Assembly: GCF_003233655.1 (NCBI RefSeq)
Contig: NZ_CP029829.1
Location: 1,064,978 to 1,128,977, forward strand
Length of the DNA stretch: 64,000 bases
Source of the DNA: Azospirillum ramasamyi
GTDB lineage: Bacteria; Pseudomonadota; Alphaproteobacteria; Azospirillales; Azospirillaceae
Direction of reading: 5' to 3'
Each line of letters begins with the position of its first letter. The first letter of the stretch is position 1. The position numbers were made by a program, and so were the translations under genes. The notes under the pieces are model-generated. The model was not told where the DNA came from and did no database searches. It saw nothing but the letters and a program-made list of their open reading frames with translations. Shown here piece after piece: positions 28,397 through 38,426 of this stretch.

Positions 28397-29968
28397 TTAC
28401 TCCGCCGCTACGGCCTCCGCCGCCACCGGCGGCGTCCAGCGCAGGACCGGCTTGCGCGCCGCGGCGGTCTCGTCCAGCCGGCGGCGCGGGGTCAGGCGCG
28501 GCGCGGCCTGGAAATAGGCGACGTCGCCCGACTTCGCCCGCTCGGCCAGGGCGCGCAGGGCATCGACGAACTGGTCGAGGCTGGCCTTGCTTTCCGTCTC
28601 GGTCGGCTCGATCAGCAGGGCGCCGTGGACGACCAGCGGGAAATACATGGTCATCGGGTGGAAGCCCTCGTCGATCAGCGCCTTCGCCATGTCGAGCGTG
28701 GTGACCCCGGTCCCCTTCAGGAAGCGGTCGTCGAACAGGCACTCGTGCATGCACGGTCCCTCGAAGGACGCGGTCATCACGTCTTCCAGCCGCGCCATGA
28801 CGTAGTTGGCGTTCAGCACCGCATCGCCCGACGCCTGCCACAGCCCGTCGGCGCCATGGCTCAGCATGTAGGACAGCGCGCGGACGAACATGCCCATCTG
28901 GCCGTGGAAGGCCTTCATGCGGCCGAAGGCCGGACCGTCGCCGGCATTCTCCACCAGCGCGAAGCCATCGGCGCCATGGGTGACATAGGGTACTGGGATG
29001 AAGGGCGCCAGCGACTCCGCGAACACCACAGGACCGGACCCCGGCCCGCCGCCGCCATGCGGGGTGGAGAAGGTCTTGTGCAGGTTGATGTGCATGACGT
29101 CGATGCCGAGGTCGGCCGGACGCACCCGCCCGACGATGGCGTTGAAGTTGGCGCCGTCGCAGTAGAAATAGCCGCCCGCCTCGTGGACCGCGTCGGCGAT
29201 GGCGATGATGTCGCGCTCGAACAGGCCGCAGGTGTTGGGATTGGTCAGCATCAGGCCGGCCACGTCGGGACCGAGCTTGGCCTTCAGCGCCTCCAGATCG
29301 ACGCGCCCGTCGGCGGTCGCAGGAATGGCCTCGACGCTGTATCCGCAGGCGGCGGCGGTCGCCGGATTGGTGCCGTGGGCGCTTTCCGGCACCAGGATCT
29401 TGGTGCGGCCACTGTCGCCCTTGGCCTCATGGGCGGCGCGGATCGCCATGATGCCGCACATCTCGCCATGGGCGCCGGCGGCGGGCGCCAGCGTCACGGC
29501 GGCCATGCCGGTCAGCGTCTTCAACCAATGGGCCAACTGATCCATCAGTTCCAGCGCGCCCTGCACCGTGCTGACCGGCTGCAGCGGATGCACGTCGGAG
29601 AAGCCGGGAAGCCGCGCCATCTTCTCGTTCAGGCGCGGGTTGTGCTTCATCGTGCAGGAGCCCAGCGGGTAGAATCCGCTGTCGATGGCGTAGTTCTTCT
29701 GCGACAGCCGGGTGTAGTGGCGGACCACCTGCGGCTCGGCGAGGCCCGGCAGCCCGACCTTGGCGCGCGGCTTCACCGCACCCAGGCGAGTGGCCGCCTT
29801 CGGCACCTCCGGCAGGTCGACGCCGGTGCGGCCGGCGCTGTCCTGTTCGAAGGTCAGCGGTTCTTCGATCTGCAGGCCGCGGTTGCCGGTGACGGTGCCG
29901 GTCACGCCGTCGAAAGCGCCCGAGTTCGCGGGGATGGCCGACGGACGGCCCTGGTTGTTCATGCTCAT
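28397..29968 (-). CDS. gcvPB: glycine dehydrogenase (decarboxylating) subunit 2
   Basis: 523 residues. It is the PLP-bearing half of the split P-protein that decarboxylates glycine and passes the aminomethyl group to lipoyl-H. The PLP lysine is in [31 protein letters not shown] and [12 protein letters not shown] are other signatures. The ATG at 29966-29968 overlaps the gcvPA stop (ATGA). The longer frame upstream shadows gcvPA. It is the last gene of the riboswitch-controlled gcvT-H-PA-PB operon. Confidence 0.97.
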   Translation of the reverse strand: MSMNNQGRPSAIPANSGAFDGVTGTVTGNRGLQIEEPLTFEQDSAGRTGVDLPEVPKAATRLGAVKPRAKVGLPGLAEPQVVRHYTRLSQKNYAIDSGFYPLGSCTMKHNPRLNEKMARLPGFSDVHPLQPVSTVQGALELMDQLAHWLKTLTGMAAVTLAPAAGAHGEMCGIMAIRAAHEAKGDSGRTKILVPESAHGTNPATAAACGYSVEAIPATADGRVDLEALKAKLGPDVAGLMLTNPNTCGLFERDIIAIADAVHEAGGYFYCDGANFNAIVGRVRPADLGIDVMHINLHKTFSTPHGGGGPGSGPVVFAESLAPFIPVPYVTHGADGFALVENAGDGPAFGRMKAFHGQMGMFVRALSYMLSHGADGLWQASGDAVLNANYVMARLEDVMTASFEGPCMHECLFDDRFLKGTGVTTLDMAKALIDEGFHPMTMYFPLVVHGALLIEPTETESKASLDQFVDALRALAERAKSGDVAYFQAAPRLTPRRRLDETAAARKPVLRWTPPVAAEAVAAE

Positions 29969-31308
29969 GCCAGAACCTCGGTCAAGGCTGCCGCGAAGGC
30001 GTCCATGTCGGCGTCGGTGTTGGTCTCGGTGACGGCGACCAGCAGCAAATCCTCCATCTCGCCCGGATACAGGCGCGATACGGGCACGCCGCCCAGGATG
30101 CGGCGCTTGGCAAGCTCCTCGACCACCGCGGCGGCCGGCTTCGGCAGCTTCACGGTGAATTCGTTGAAGAAGCCGTCGTTCAGCACCTCGACGCCCGGAA
30201 CCGCCGCCAGCTTGTCGGCCATCCGGACCGCCTTGGCGTGGTTCAACTGGGCCAGCTGCGTGATCCCAGCCTCGCCCAGCAGGCTGACATGGATCGAGAA
30301 GGCCAGCGCGCACAGGCCGGAATTGGTGCAGATGTTGGACGTCGCCTTCTCGCGGCGGATGTGCTGCTCGCGGGTGGAGAGCGTCAGCACGAAGCCGCGG
30401 CGGCCGTCGGCGTCGACCGTCTCGCCGCACAGGCGGCCCGGCATCTGGCGGACATACTTGTCCTTCACCGCGAACAGCCCGACATAGGGGCCGCCGAAAT
30501 TCAGAGCGTTGCCAAAGGACTGGCCTTCCGCCGCGACGATGTCGGCGCCCATGTCGCCCGGCGGGGTCAGCAGGCCGAGCGACAGGGCCTCCGTCACCAC
30601 GACGATCAGCAGGGCGCCCTTGGCCTGGCAGGCGGCGGCCAGATCGGTGTAGTCGCGGACATGGCCGAACACGTCCGGGTTCTGCACGACGACGCAGGAG
30701 GTCTTGTCGTCGACCAGCGCCAGCAGATCCTCGCCGCCGGTCGGGGCGGCCGGGAGGGCCACCGCCTCGAACCCGATGAAGCGGGCGTCGGTGGTGGTCA
30801 CGTCGCGGTAATGCGGGTGCAGGCCGCCGGACAGGATCGCCTTCTTCCGCCGGGTGATGCGGTTGGCCATCATCACCGCCTCGGCGCAGGAGGTGGCGCC
30901 GTCATACATCGACGCGTTGGCCACATCCATGCCGGTCAGCAGCGCGACCTGGGTCTGGAATTCGAACAGGACCTGCAGCGTGCCCTGGCTCACCTCCGGC
31001 TGATACGGGGTGTAGGCGGTCAGGAACTCGCCGCGCTGGACCAGGTGATCGACGGTGGCCGGCACATGGTGGCGGTAGGCGCCGGCACCGAGGAAGCTCG
31101 GCACCGATCCGGCCGGGACATTCTTCGCCGCCATGGCGCCGAGCAGCCGCTCGACCTCGAGCTCGCCCATATGGTTGGGCAGGCCCCCGATCGGACCGGC
31201 CAGACGGGCCGACTTTGGAACGTCGCGGAACAGGTCTTCGACCGATGTTGCGCGGATGGCCTCCAGCATCGACTGCCGGTCGGCCTCGGTCAGGGGCAGA
31301 TAGCGCAT
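29965..31308 (-). CDS. gcvPA: glycine dehydrogenase (decarboxylating) subunit 1
   Basis: 447 residues. It is the first half of the two-subunit P-protein; it lacks the PLP lysine but completes the active-site dimer. Typical segments are [17 protein letters not shown] at the start, [27 protein letters not shown] and [14 protein letters not shown]. The start is 1 nt after the gcvH stop and the stop overlaps gcvPB, so translation is tightly coupled. Length is normal for alphaproteobacterial split systems. Confidence 0.97.
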   Translation of the reverse strand: MRYLPLTEADRQSMLEAIRATSVEDLFRDVPKSARLAGPIGGLPNHMGELEVERLLGAMAAKNVPAGSVPSFLGAGAYRHHVPATVDHLVQRGEFLTAYTPYQPEVSQGTLQVLFEFQTQVALLTGMDVANASMYDGATSCAEAVMMANRITRRKKAILSGGLHPHYRDVTTTDARFIGFEAVALPAAPTGGEDLLALVDDKTSCVVVQNPDVFGHVRDYTDLAAACQAKGALLIVVVTEALSLGLLTPPGDMGADIVAAEGQSFGNALNFGGPYVGLFAVKDKYVRQMPGRLCGETVDADGRRGFVLTLSTREQHIRREKATSNICTNSGLCALAFSIHVSLLGEAGITQLAQLNHAKAVRMADKLAAVPGVEVLNDGFFNEFTVKLPKPAAAVVEELAKRRILGGVPVSRLYPGEMEDLLLVAVTETNTDADMDAFAAALTEVLA

Positions 31309-31309
31309 G

Positions 31310-31684
31310 TTAGTGGGATTCCTCCACGAAGGCCTTGTAGGCCGCTTCGTCCATCAGGGCATCCAGTTCGGAGGCGTCCTTCAACTGGATCCTGAAGAAC
31401 CAGCCGTCGGTCTCGGCGGCGCTGTTGACCATCGACGGGTCGTCCACCAGGGACTGGTTGGCCTCCACCACGGTGCCCGACACCGGCGCGTACACGTCGC
31501 TGGCGGCCTTCACCGATTCGACGACGGCGGCTTCCTTGCCCTGTTCCAGCTCGCGCCCGGCCTCGGGCAGTTCGACGAACACGACGTCGCCCAGCTGGCT
31601 CTGCGCGAAGTCGGTGACGCCGACCGTGGCGACGTCGCCGTCGACCTGAACCCACTCATGGTCCTTGGTGAATTTCTTGGTCAT
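31310..31684 (-). CDS. gcvH: glycine cleavage system H protein
   Basis: 124 residues, the lipoyl carrier that shuttles the aminomethyl group between P, T and L proteins. The lipoylated lysine lies in [17 protein letters not shown] near residue 61, and the N-terminal [14 protein letters not shown] is typical. It lies between gcvT (52 nt upstream) and gcvPA (1 nt downstream) in the same operon. Confidence 0.98.
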   Translation of the reverse strand: MTKKFTKDHEWVQVDGDVATVGVTDFAQSQLGDVVFVELPEAGRELEQGKEAAVVESVKAASDVYAPVSGTVVEANQSLVDDPSMVNSAAETDGWFFRIQLKDASELDALMDEAAYKAFVEESH

Positions 31685-31736
31685 TCGAAGGGTTCCCTGT
31701 TCAAAACGGTTGCTTGTGGTTGGAAATGCCGAAGCG

Positions 31737-32849
31737 TCAGCCCCGGTAATAGCGTTGCGGCACGAAGGGCGTGGCGGCGACGCGGGCGGGCAGCGGCTTG
31801 CCGCGCACCAGCAGCGTCAGCGGCGTATCCACCGCGGAATTCGCGATGTCGACATAGCCCATGGCGACCGGCGCCCCGGCGGTCGGGCCGAAGCCGCCGC
31901 TGGTGACCTCGCCGATGCGGTTGCCGTTCGCGTCCTGGATTTCGGTGTGCTCGCGGGCCGGCTGGCGGCCTTCCGGCTGGATGCCGACGCGGCGGCGCGC
32001 AGCGCCTTCGGTCAGCTGCCGGTGGATGATTTCGTAGCCGGGAAAACCGCCCTCGGCGCGGCGGCGCTTCGGCAGCGTCCATTCCAGCGCGGCCTCGACC
32101 GGCGTGGTGGTGGTGTCGATGTCGTGGCCGTAGAGGCAGAGCCCGGCCTCCAGCCGCAGCGAGTCGCGCGCACCCAGCCCGATCGCCTCGACCTCCGATT
32201 CGGCCAGCAGGGCGCGGGCGATCATCTCCGCATCGGCCTTGTCGCAGGAGATCTCGTAGCCGTCCTCGCCGGTGTAGCCGGAGCGGGTCAGGATCACCGG
32301 CACGCCCTTGAAGGTGGCGGACAGACAGGTCATGAACTTCATGGTGGCGGCTTCCGGCACGAAGCGGGCCATCATCTCGGCCGCCATCGGACCCTGGAGC
32401 GCCATCAGCGCCAGATCGTCCAGCAGTTCGACCTCGGCCTTGCCAGCCAGCTTCTCGCGCAGATGGGCGACGTCCTGCTCCTTGCAGGCGGCGTTCACCA
32501 CCAGGAACAGATGGTCGCCGGCATTCGTCACCATCAGGTCGTCGAGAATGCCGCCCTGCTCGTTCAGGAACAGCGTGTAGCGCATGCGGCCCTGCGCCAG
32601 CCCCTTGATGTCGCCGGGAACCAGCGTTTCCAGGGCGGCGGCGGGATCGTCGCCGGTCAGGCGGACCTGCCCCATGTGGGACACGTCGAACAGCCCTGCC
32701 TTCTCGCGGGTGTGCTGGTGCTCCTTCAGGATGCCCAGCGGATACTGCACCGGCATGTCATAGCCGGCGAAAGGCACCATGCGGGCGCCAAGCTCGACAT
32801 GGAGCGCGTGCAGCGGAGTGGTCTTGAGAGCGGTTGCGGCCTCGGTCAC
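31737..32849 (-). CDS. gcvT: aminomethyltransferase (glycine cleavage T protein)
   Basis: 370 residues from GTG 32847-32849, chosen because GGAGG lies 8 nt upstream and the N-terminus ([20 protein letters not shown]) matches T proteins. A longer open frame upstream runs into the riboswitch. It transfers the methylene group from lipoyl-H to tetrahydrofolate. Folate-binding signatures are [28 protein letters not shown] and [12 protein letters not shown]. It is the first gene after the tandem glycine riboswitch, so its expression should rise with glycine. Confidence 0.96.
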   Translation of the reverse strand: MTEAATALKTTPLHALHVELGARMVPFAGYDMPVQYPLGILKEHQHTREKAGLFDVSHMGQVRLTGDDPAAALETLVPGDIKGLAQGRMRYTLFLNEQGGILDDLMVTNAGDHLFLVVNAACKEQDVAHLREKLAGKAEVELLDDLALMALQGPMAAEMMARFVPEAATMKFMTCLSATFKGVPVILTRSGYTGEDGYEISCDKADAEMIARALLAESEVEAIGLGARDSLRLEAGLCLYGHDIDTTTTPVEAALEWTLPKRRRAEGGFPGYEIIHRQLTEGAARRRVGIQPEGRQPAREHTEIQDANGNRIGEVTSGGFGPTAGAPVAMGYVDIANSAVDTPLTLLVRGKPLPARVAATPFVPQRYYRG

Positions 32850-32904
32850 GCGGGTCCTCCGACAAGGTTTCAGCGCCCGCACCGGAATTGATGCAGGAAG
32901 CTGC

Positions 32905-33133
32905 CCCCTCTGTCTTGGACCTGAGAGATTCACCGCCGTCCGGTCGAGCCGGGCACCCGGTTTACTCCTTCGGTGAGTCGCGGCGGTTGAGCGCCGAGGC
33001 TGCTTTCCAGAGTTGCCTTATCCCCTTGCGGTCCTTTTGCCTGAGAGTTTCCGGGGGCGGTTGCTCCTTCGGCGCCGCCTGCGAGGCTACCCGTTGCCGG
33101 ATGTCTCGAAAGCGATCTCTCCCGCGAGGGATC
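32905..33133 (-). promoter_or_regulatory. tandem glycine riboswitch upstream of gcvT
   Basis: Read on the minus strand, two glycine aptamers follow each other. The first (about 33133-33029) has the core GCGCCGAAGGAGCAA, then AACTCTCAGGCAAAAGGACC. The second (about 33010-32905) has CACCGAAGGAGTAAACC, then AATCTCTCAGGTCCAAGACAG. These are the conserved blocks of the gcvT RNA family. The second aptamer ends ~55 nt before the gcvT start. No strong terminator lies in between, which suggests control of translation start. Confidence 0.95.
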
Positions 33134-33150
33134 ATCGGCGTGATCGCGGC

Positions 33151-33179
33151 AGACTGTCGCGAATGGTCAGGTTTGTCAA
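33151..33179 (-). promoter_or_regulatory. promoter of the gcv operon
   Basis: Minus strand: perfect TTGACA at 33174-33179, 17 nt, then CAGTCT at 33151-33156. The predicted start of transcription falls about 10 nt before the first riboswitch aptamer. The -10 is weak, as is usual in alphaproteobacteria. Confidence 0.6.
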
Positions 33180-33211
33180 TCGACGGATCCGGCGCCAAGG
33201 CCGCACCATCG

Positions 33212-33249
33212 TCGACCGTCATCCCCGTGAAAGCGGAGATGACGGTCGA
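33212..33249. repeat. REP-like palindrome downstream of lipoprotein gene
   Basis: TCGACCGTCATC (33212-33223) pairs exactly with GATGACGGTCGA (33238-33249) around CCCGTGAAAGCGGA. The CGTCATCCCCG-GAAAG-CGGGGATGACG pattern is a widespread alphaproteobacterial intergenic repeat. It may also terminate the minus-strand lipoprotein gene. Confidence 0.7.
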
Positions 33250-33283
33250 AAGCGGGACGGTTCCGCTCCGGCGGACGGCAGCC

Positions 33284-33886
33284 TTACTTCCTCATCTGCG
33301 TCCGGTTGAAGTCCAGCTGCTCCGGCGTCAGCTGGAAGCCGAGATAGATCTTCCAGTCCTTGGCGTTGGCATCCTTGGGCAGCGGGATCCGCGGGGCCAG
33401 TTCCTCCCTCGTGCCGGCGCGCGGCTGGCCGGTGACGAAGGTCACGTCGGTGTCGAAATAGGCTTTCGACACCAGCGTGTCGTCCGGTTGGGCCAGCGCG
33501 ACGAAATACTGGTACTTGGCGGTGTTGCCCGGCAAGGCCGGACCGCGTTCGGCCACCAGGAAGACGTTCACGTTCACTGTGACGCCGTTGCTGGTGTATT
33601 CGCAATTGCCGGTGTAATCGACCAGCGCCGCGCGCGACTCCAGATCGGTGAGATCCCTGCCGCCGGGACGGAAGACCGTCACCTCCTGCAGGTCGCGCAC
33701 GATGTTGACCTTGGGGCAGGCCAGCGCCGCGTCCGCCGGATCGGTCTGTCCCAGACCCATGCCGGAACAGCCGGACAGCACCGCGACGGCCCCGGCGGCG
33801 AGCAGCGCAGGGCGGCTCTTACGCATCAGGGACGCCAGCAGGCTTTTCCGGGCGGGGGTTCCTATATTACGGTCGCGGCGGTCCAT
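33284..33886 (-). CDS. lipoprotein of unknown function
   Basis: About 200 residues from ATG 33884-33886; ATG 33824-33826 (MRKSRPALLAAG) is an equally good start and gives a classic 20-residue lipoprotein signal. The lipobox is LSGC, followed by SGMGLGQTDPADAALACPKV. The mature part is soluble, beta-rich and has a second and third Cys (ALACPKV and TGNCEYT) that may form a disulphide. It is probably anchored in the outer membrane. I do not recognise a named family. It diverges from ispH and precedes the gcv promoter region on the same strand. Confidence 0.8.
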   Translation of the reverse strand: MDRRDRNIGTPARKSLLASLMRKSRPALLAAGAVAVLSGCSGMGLGQTDPADAALACPKVNIVRDLQEVTVFRPGGRDLTDLESRAALVDYTGNCEYTSNGVTVNVNVFLVAERGPALPGNTAKYQYFVALAQPDDTLVSKAYFDTDVTFVTGQPRAGTREELAPRIPLPKDANAKDWKIYLGFQLTPEQLDFNRTQMRK

Positions 33887-34039
33887 CGGTTCGGCCTGAT
33901 CGGTTAACGGGCTGTTGGACCGCGACTTTAGTGTCCCAGCTTGACCGGCACAAGACCGCGCGGCGGTTCTATCCCTTGCGACGGTTCGGCACAGGACCAC
34001 CTTAGGGCACGTCTTCCACGCAAGGGCGGAACAGCGCAT

Positions 34040-35017
34040 ATGACCACCACCAATTCCCCGACCATCCAGCCCTTGACGATTCTGCTGGCGGCTCCCCGCG
34101 GCTTCTGCGCCGGCGTGGATCGGGCGATCCAGATCGTCGAGACGGCGCTGGACCGTTTCGGGGCGCCGGTTTATGTCCGGCACGAGATCGTCCACAACCG
34201 ATTCGTGGTCGAAAGCCTGGAAGCCAAGGGCGCCGTCTTCGTCGATGAACTGACCGAGGTGCCGGACGGCCGCCCGGTGGTGTTCTCCGCCCATGGCGTG
34301 CCGAAATCGGTGCCGCAGGCGGCGGAGGCGCGCGGCCTGTTCTATCTCGACGCCACCTGTCCGCTCGTCAGCAAGGTCCACCGCGAGGCCGAACGCCATT
34401 TCGAGGACGGCCGCCAGATCGTGCTGATCGGCCATGCCGGACACCCGGAGGTGATCGGCACCATGGGCCAGCTGCCCGAGGGGGCCGTCGTGCTGGTGGA
34501 GAGTGTGGCCGACGTCGCCAAGCTGGAGGTCCGGGATCCGGAGAACCTCGCCTACGCCACCCAGACCACGCTGTCGGTGGACGAGACGACGGAGATCCTG
34601 GCCGCGCTCCAGGCCCGCTTCCCCGCCATCGCCGGGCCGAAGAAGGAGGACATCTGCTATGCCACCACCAACCGTCAGGCGGCGGTGAAGGCCATCGCGC
34701 CGAAGGTGGACGCGCTGCTGGTTCTCGGCGCGCCGAACTCGTCGAACTCCAAGCGCCTGGTCGAGGTGGCGAAGCTCCATGGCTGCCCGGCCGCCCAGCT
34801 GGTCCAGCGCGCCGCCGAGATCGACTGGAGCGCACTGGCCGGCGTCGGGCGGCTCGGCATCACCGCCGGCGCGTCGGCCCCGGAAGTGCTGGTGGAGGAG
34901 GTCATCGAAGCCGCCCGCGCGCGATTCGACGTGACGGTGGAGGAACTGCGCACGGCCACCGAGAACATCGTCTTCAAGCTGCCGCGCGCGTTATCGGTGG
35001 AGCGGGAGACGGTTTGA
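34040..35017 (+). CDS. ispH: 4-hydroxy-3-methylbut-2-enyl diphosphate reductase
   Basis: 325 residues from ATG 34040. It is the last enzyme of the MEP isoprenoid pathway, an Fe-S reductase making IPP and DMAPP. The three cluster cysteines are in [21 protein letters not shown] and [24 protein letters not shown] and SAHGVPKSV are substrate-binding motifs, and [11 protein letters not shown] is the diphosphate site. Length is normal. It is a single gene, converging on the cobalamin operon across a strong hairpin. Confidence 0.97.
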   Translation: MTTTNSPTIQPLTILLAAPRGFCAGVDRAIQIVETALDRFGAPVYVRHEIVHNRFVVESLEAKGAVFVDELTEVPDGRPVVFSAHGVPKSVPQAAEARGLFYLDATCPLVSKVHREAERHFEDGRQIVLIGHAGHPEVIGTMGQLPEGAVVLVESVADVAKLEVRDPENLAYATQTTLSVDETTEILAALQARFPAIAGPKKEDICYATTNRQAAVKAIAPKVDALLVLGAPNSSNSKRLVEVAKLHGCPAAQLVQRAAEIDWSALAGVGRLGITAGASAPEVLVEEVIEAARARFDVTVEELRTATENIVFKLPRALSVERETV

Positions 35018-35060
35018 GAGGCGGCAATACCGCGATTGCGAGGTTAGTCCCCCCACCTTG

Positions 35061-35086
35061 CTCCTCCCCCGCCCGGCGGGGGAGGA
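35061..35086. terminator. strong hairpin between convergent ispH and cobQ
   Basis: CTCCTCCCCCGCC is followed directly by CGGCGGGGGAGGAG, giving a 12-13-bp stem. There is no T-tract, so its action as a two-way terminator is inferred from position. Confidence 0.55.
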
Positions 35087-35121
35087 GACAAGTGCCGATG
35101 GGAAAAACTCGCGGCAGTTCT

Positions 35122-36585
35122 TCACGCCCCCGCCGCCACAGCCAACAGTCCGTCCACATCCACCACGCTCTCCAGCCGATCCGCGACCGCGTCGAGCGCG
35201 CGCTCCACCGCCACCCCATAGGCCAAATCCGACCCGCCGCCCATCGCCCGCAGATAGGCCGCTCGAAAGCCGTCGGCCCCGAAAAGCCCGTGCAGGTAGC
35301 AGCCGGCGACCCTGCCATCCGCCGATTCCGCGCCGTCGGTCACGCCGCCCGCAAGCTCCAGCATCGGCCGCGCCCGGTCAGGCCCCTCGGTCCGCCCCAT
35401 GTGCATCTCGTAACCCGCCACCGCCGCGCCGGTACGGCGCTCCCGGCCTTGGGCTTCCTCCAGCACCTTCGGGCCTTTCAGCACCGTCTCGACATCCAGC
35501 AGGCCAAGCCCCGCGGCCTCGCCCGCCGGTCCTTCGATGCCCTCGGGATCGGCGATGCGCCGCCCCAGCATCTGGTATCCGCCGCAGATCCCCAACACCC
35601 GCCCGCCACGCCGCCAGTGAGCCAGCAGGTCGATGTCCCAGCCCTGCGCCCGCAAGAAGGCAAGGTCGGCGATGGTCGCCTTGGTGCCGGGCAGGATCAC
35701 CAGATCGGCATCGCCCGGCAGCGGCCGGCCCGGACGCACCATGGTCAGCGCGACGCCGGGTTCCTGCGCCAGCGGATCGAAATCGTCGAAATTGGCGATC
35801 CGCGACAGCATCGGCACGGCCACGCGCAACGCCCCGTCGCCCGCGCTACGCGGCCGGTCGAGCGCAACCGCATCCTCCGCCGGCAGGGTCGCCGCCTCCG
35901 GCAGCCAGGGCACCACGCCGAACCCGCGCCAGCCGGTGTGGCTCTCGATGATCCGCAGCCCTTCATCGAACAGGCGAACATCACCGCGGAACTTGTTGAT
36001 AAGAAAGCCCTTGATCCGCTCCTGTTCAGATTCTGGTAGAAGTGCGTGGGTGCCGACCAGACTGGCGATCACGCCGCCGCGGTCGATGTCGCCGACCAGC
36101 AGCACCGGCACGTCGGCGGCGGTCGCGAAGCCCATGTTGGCGATGTCGCCGGCCCGCAGATTGACCTCGGCCGGGCTGCCGGCGCCCTCCACAACCACAA
36201 TGTCGGCGTCCGACCGTAGCCGCTCGAAGCTGTCCAGCACGGTGCCCAGCAGTTCGCGCTTGCGGGCCTGATAGTCGGCGGCGCGCGCGGTTCCCACCAC
36301 CACGCCGCGCACCACCACCTGGGCGCCGACGTCCGACTGCGGCTTCAGCAGCACCGGGTTCATATGGACGCTGGGCGCCGCGCCGCAGGCCCGTGCCTGG
36401 AGCGCCTGCGCGCGGCCGATCTCGCCGCCGTCCGCAGTGACCGCGGCGTTGTTGGACATGTTCTGCGGCTTGAACGGCCGGACGGTCAGCCCGCGCCGCA
36501 CCAGCGCCCGGCACAGCCCCGCCACCAGCAGCGACTTGCCGACGTCGGAGCCGGTGCCCTGCAGCATGATCGCCCGAGACCGCAT
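35122..36585 (-). CDS. cobQ: cobyric acid synthase
   Basis: 487 residues. It amidates four side chains of adenosylcobyrinic a,c-diamide with glutamine and ATP. The N-terminal P-loop [11 protein letters not shown] and KPQNMSNNA are followed by a C-terminal class I-like glutaminase domain with the cysteine in [12 protein letters not shown]. The N-terminus [16 protein letters not shown] is typical. The gene starts 3 nt after the cobO stop, making it the last gene of the cupin-cobU-cobO-cobQ operon. Confidence 0.96.
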   Translation of the reverse strand: MRSRAIMLQGTGSDVGKSLLVAGLCRALVRRGLTVRPFKPQNMSNNAAVTADGGEIGRAQALQARACGAAPSVHMNPVLLKPQSDVGAQVVVRGVVVGTARAADYQARKRELLGTVLDSFERLRSDADIVVVEGAGSPAEVNLRAGDIANMGFATAADVPVLLVGDIDRGGVIASLVGTHALLPESEQERIKGFLINKFRGDVRLFDEGLRIIESHTGWRGFGVVPWLPEAATLPAEDAVALDRPRSAGDGALRVAVPMLSRIANFDDFDPLAQEPGVALTMVRPGRPLPGDADLVILPGTKATIADLAFLRAQGWDIDLLAHWRRGGRVLGICGGYQMLGRRIADPEGIEGPAGEAAGLGLLDVETVLKGPKVLEEAQGRERRTGAAVAGYEMHMGRTEGPDRARPMLELAGGVTDGAESADGRVAGCYLHGLFGADGFRAAYLRAMGGGSDLAYGVAVERALDAVADRLESVVDVDGLLAVAAGA

Positions 36586-36588
36586 CGC

Positions 36589-37212
36589 TCAGAACTCGAT
36601 GCCGGCCTGGGCCTTCACCCCGGCCTCGAACGGGTGCTTCACCAGCGTCATCTCGGTGACGAGGTCGGCGGCGGCGATCAGTTCCGGCCTGGCGTTGCGG
36701 CCGGTGATGCAGACATGCAGATCGGGCCGGCGGGCGGCCAGCGTCGCCAGCACCTCGTCCATCGGCAGGTACTCCATGCGCAGCACGATGTTCAACTCGT
36801 CCAGCACGATCAGACGGTAACGCGGATCGGCCATCAGTTCCCTGGCCTTGGCCCAGGCGGCTTCGGCGGCGGCGATGTCGCGGGCGCGGTCCTGGGTGTC
36901 CCAGGTGAACCCCTCGCCCATCGTGTGGAAATCGACCAGATCCTCGAAACGCTCCAGCGCCACCGTCTCGCCGGTGGACCAGGCGCCCTTGACGAACTGC
37001 ACCATGCCCACGCGCATGCCGTGGCCGACGGCGCGCATCATCAGGCCGAAGGCCGCGGTCGATTTGCCCTTGCCCTTGCCGGTGTGGACCATCAGCAGGC
37101 CCTTCTCCACCGTCTTGGAGGCGAGCGTCCGCTCCTGAAGCGCCTTGCGCCGCTTCATCTTCTCGGCATGGCGGCGGTTCAGTTCCTCGGCGTCGGTCGC
37201 GGCGTCCGTCAT
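36589..37212 (-). CDS. cobO: cob(I)yrinic acid a,c-diamide adenosyltransferase
   Basis: 207 residues from ATG 37210-37212, which overlaps the cobU stop (ATGA); the longer frame upstream shadows cobU. It adds the 5'-deoxyadenosyl group from ATP to the corrinoid cobalt (CobO/BtuR type). The P-loop GLLMVHTGKGKGKST is near residue 45, and VLDELNIVLRMEYLP is the Walker B region. The N-terminal basic helix RRHAEKMKRRKALQER is typical of CobO. It is in the middle of a cobalamin operon. Confidence 0.96.
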   Translation of the reverse strand: MTDAATDAEELNRRHAEKMKRRKALQERTLASKTVEKGLLMVHTGKGKGKSTAAFGLMMRAVGHGMRVGMVQFVKGAWSTGETVALERFEDLVDFHTMGEGFTWDTQDRARDIAAAEAAWAKARELMADPRYRLIVLDELNIVLRMEYLPMDEVLATLAARRPDLHVCITGRNARPELIAAADLVTEMTLVKHPFEAGVKAQAGIEF

Positions 37213-37763
37213 GCGGGGGTTCCTTTCACGAACATCGGCAGACCGGCGACGGTCAGCACGACGCGCGGCGCAACGGCCGCGATGGATTGGTGCAGGCGGC
37301 CGGCATGGTCTCGGAAGCGGCGCGCCAACGCGTTGTCGGGCACGATGCCGAGCCCGACCTCGTTGGAAACCAGGACCACCCGTCCGGGCAGCGTCGGCAG
37401 AAGTTCCACCAGCGCAGAGGTTTCGGCGGCGACGTCGGCCTCCGCCATCATAAGGTTGCTCAGCCACAGCGTCAGGCAATCGACCAGCACGCCGGTGCCG
37501 GCGGCAGCGTGGCGGCGGAGAGCGCCGGTCAGATCCCGCGGTTCTTCCACCGTCGTCCAATCGGGTCCGCGGTCGTCGCGGTGCCTCGCCACCCGCTCCG
37601 CCATCTCCGCGTCCCAGATCTGCGAGGTGGCGATGTAGACGCGCGGCCCGCCCGGCGCCGTCACCAGCCCCTCGGCATAGCGGCTCTTGCCGGAACGGGC
37701 GCCGCCCAGCACCAGGGTCAGGTCCGCACCCATTCCCCCGCCGATCCTTCCCGGGGCCGTCAT
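37209..37763 (-). CDS. cobU: adenosylcobinamide kinase / adenosylcobinamide-phosphate guanylyltransferase
   Basis: 184 residues from ATG 37761-37763, overlapping the cupin stop; a start at ATG 37733 is the alternative. The P-loop VLGGARSGKSRYAE opens the protein, and GVLVDCLTLWLSNLM and VSNEVGLGIVP are CobU/CobP signatures. It phosphorylates adenosylcobinamide and activates it with GTP in nucleotide-loop assembly. All junctions with neighbours are ATGA overlaps, so the operon is tightly coupled. Confidence 0.95.
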   Translation of the reverse strand: MTAPGRIGGGMGADLTLVLGGARSGKSRYAEGLVTAPGGPRVYIATSQIWDAEMAERVARHRDDRGPDWTTVEEPRDLTGALRRHAAAGTGVLVDCLTLWLSNLMMAEADVAAETSALVELLPTLPGRVVLVSNEVGLGIVPDNALARRFRDHAGRLHQSIAAVAPRVVLTVAGLPMFVKGTPA

Positions 37764-38221
37764 TTCCAGGGCGTCCCGTCGCGGTGGTGGTAGGCGCCGT
37801 CGCGCCAAACCATGTCCTCGTCGGAATAATCGATCTCGTCACCGCCGCTGCGGTCGCCGACTTCCAGGTAGCTTGCCGGCCTGTCGCTGCGGTTGATCAG
37901 CCGGTGGCCGTCGGCGACGCCATGTGGGAAACCGGCGCACATGCCGGCGGTCAGCAAGGTTTCGCCCGCGTCGGTGACCAGGGTCAATTCGCCCTCCACC
38001 ACATAGACGAACTCGTCCTGCCGGCTGTGCCAGTGGCGCAGCGCGGACGACGCGCCGGGCGCCAGCCGGGTGAGGTTGACGCCGAAATTCGTGAGCCCCA
38101 GAGGATCGCCAAGCGCAACCCGGTGCCGCCCGGCCACCTGCGCCCGGAAGGGCTGCGGGTAGTCGGTGGCGCCGGTGTCTGCTGTCAGGGCGGCTGGATC
38201 GATGACCGGCGGATTCGGCAC
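37760..38221 (-). CDS. cupin domain protein heading the cobalamin operon
   Basis: About 153 residues from GTG 38219-38221, chosen because GGAGA lies 7 nt upstream; an ATG 14 codons earlier is possible. It is a single cupin: ALRHWHSRQDEFVYVVEGEL is motif 1 with His and Glu metal ligands, and GMCAGFPHGVADGHRL is motif 2. A C-terminal EVGDRSGGDEIDYSDEDMVWRDGAYHHRDG segment (split) is often seen in cupins described as mannose-6-phosphate isomerase-like or YlbA-like. It overlaps cobU, so it is cotranscribed, but no role in cobalamin synthesis is known to me. Confidence 0.82.
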   Translation of the reverse strand: MPNPPVIDPAALTADTGATDYPQPFRAQVAGRHRVALGDPLGLTNFGVNLTRLAPGASSALRHWHSRQDEFVYVVEGELTLVTDAGETLLTAGMCAGFPHGVADGHRLINRSDRPASYLEVGDRSGGDEIDYSDEDMVWRDGAYHHRDGTPWK

Positions 38222-38304
38222 GGGCGGTCTCCGGATTGGCTTTGCGGGTCCGGACTGTCGCAAACCGGGTGGGCTGCGTCAAACGGCGCAAATCCCTCGC
38301 CAAT

Positions 38305-38346
38305 TCAGGGCTGCGGATCATGAGTGCAGATCAGGGCTGCGGATCA
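38305..38346. repeat. 16-bp direct repeat upstream of hydrolase
   Basis: TCAGGGCTGCGGATCA occurs at 38305-38320 and 38331-38346, 26 bp apart start to start. A GGGGGCGC / GCGCCCCC hairpin follows at 38355-38380. This is in the spacer between the cobalamin operon and the hydrolase. Confidence 0.6.
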
Positions 38347-38426
38347 GGGTTGAAGGGGGCGCGGCTGGACAGGCGCCCCCACGCCCACCATGCTTACCGC
38401 ACTGCGAAATCACAACCAGCGATCCT

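Noticed and set aside
28295-30487. Long plus-strand ORF (730 codons) opposite gcvPA/gcvPB
   Set aside because: It lies antisense to two well-recognised genes; long antisense frames are expected from GC-rich codon bias. Its translation shows no domain.
38222-38426. Cobalamin riboswitch before the cob operon
   Set aside because: No B12-box-like sequence is seen on the minus strand in this spacer.
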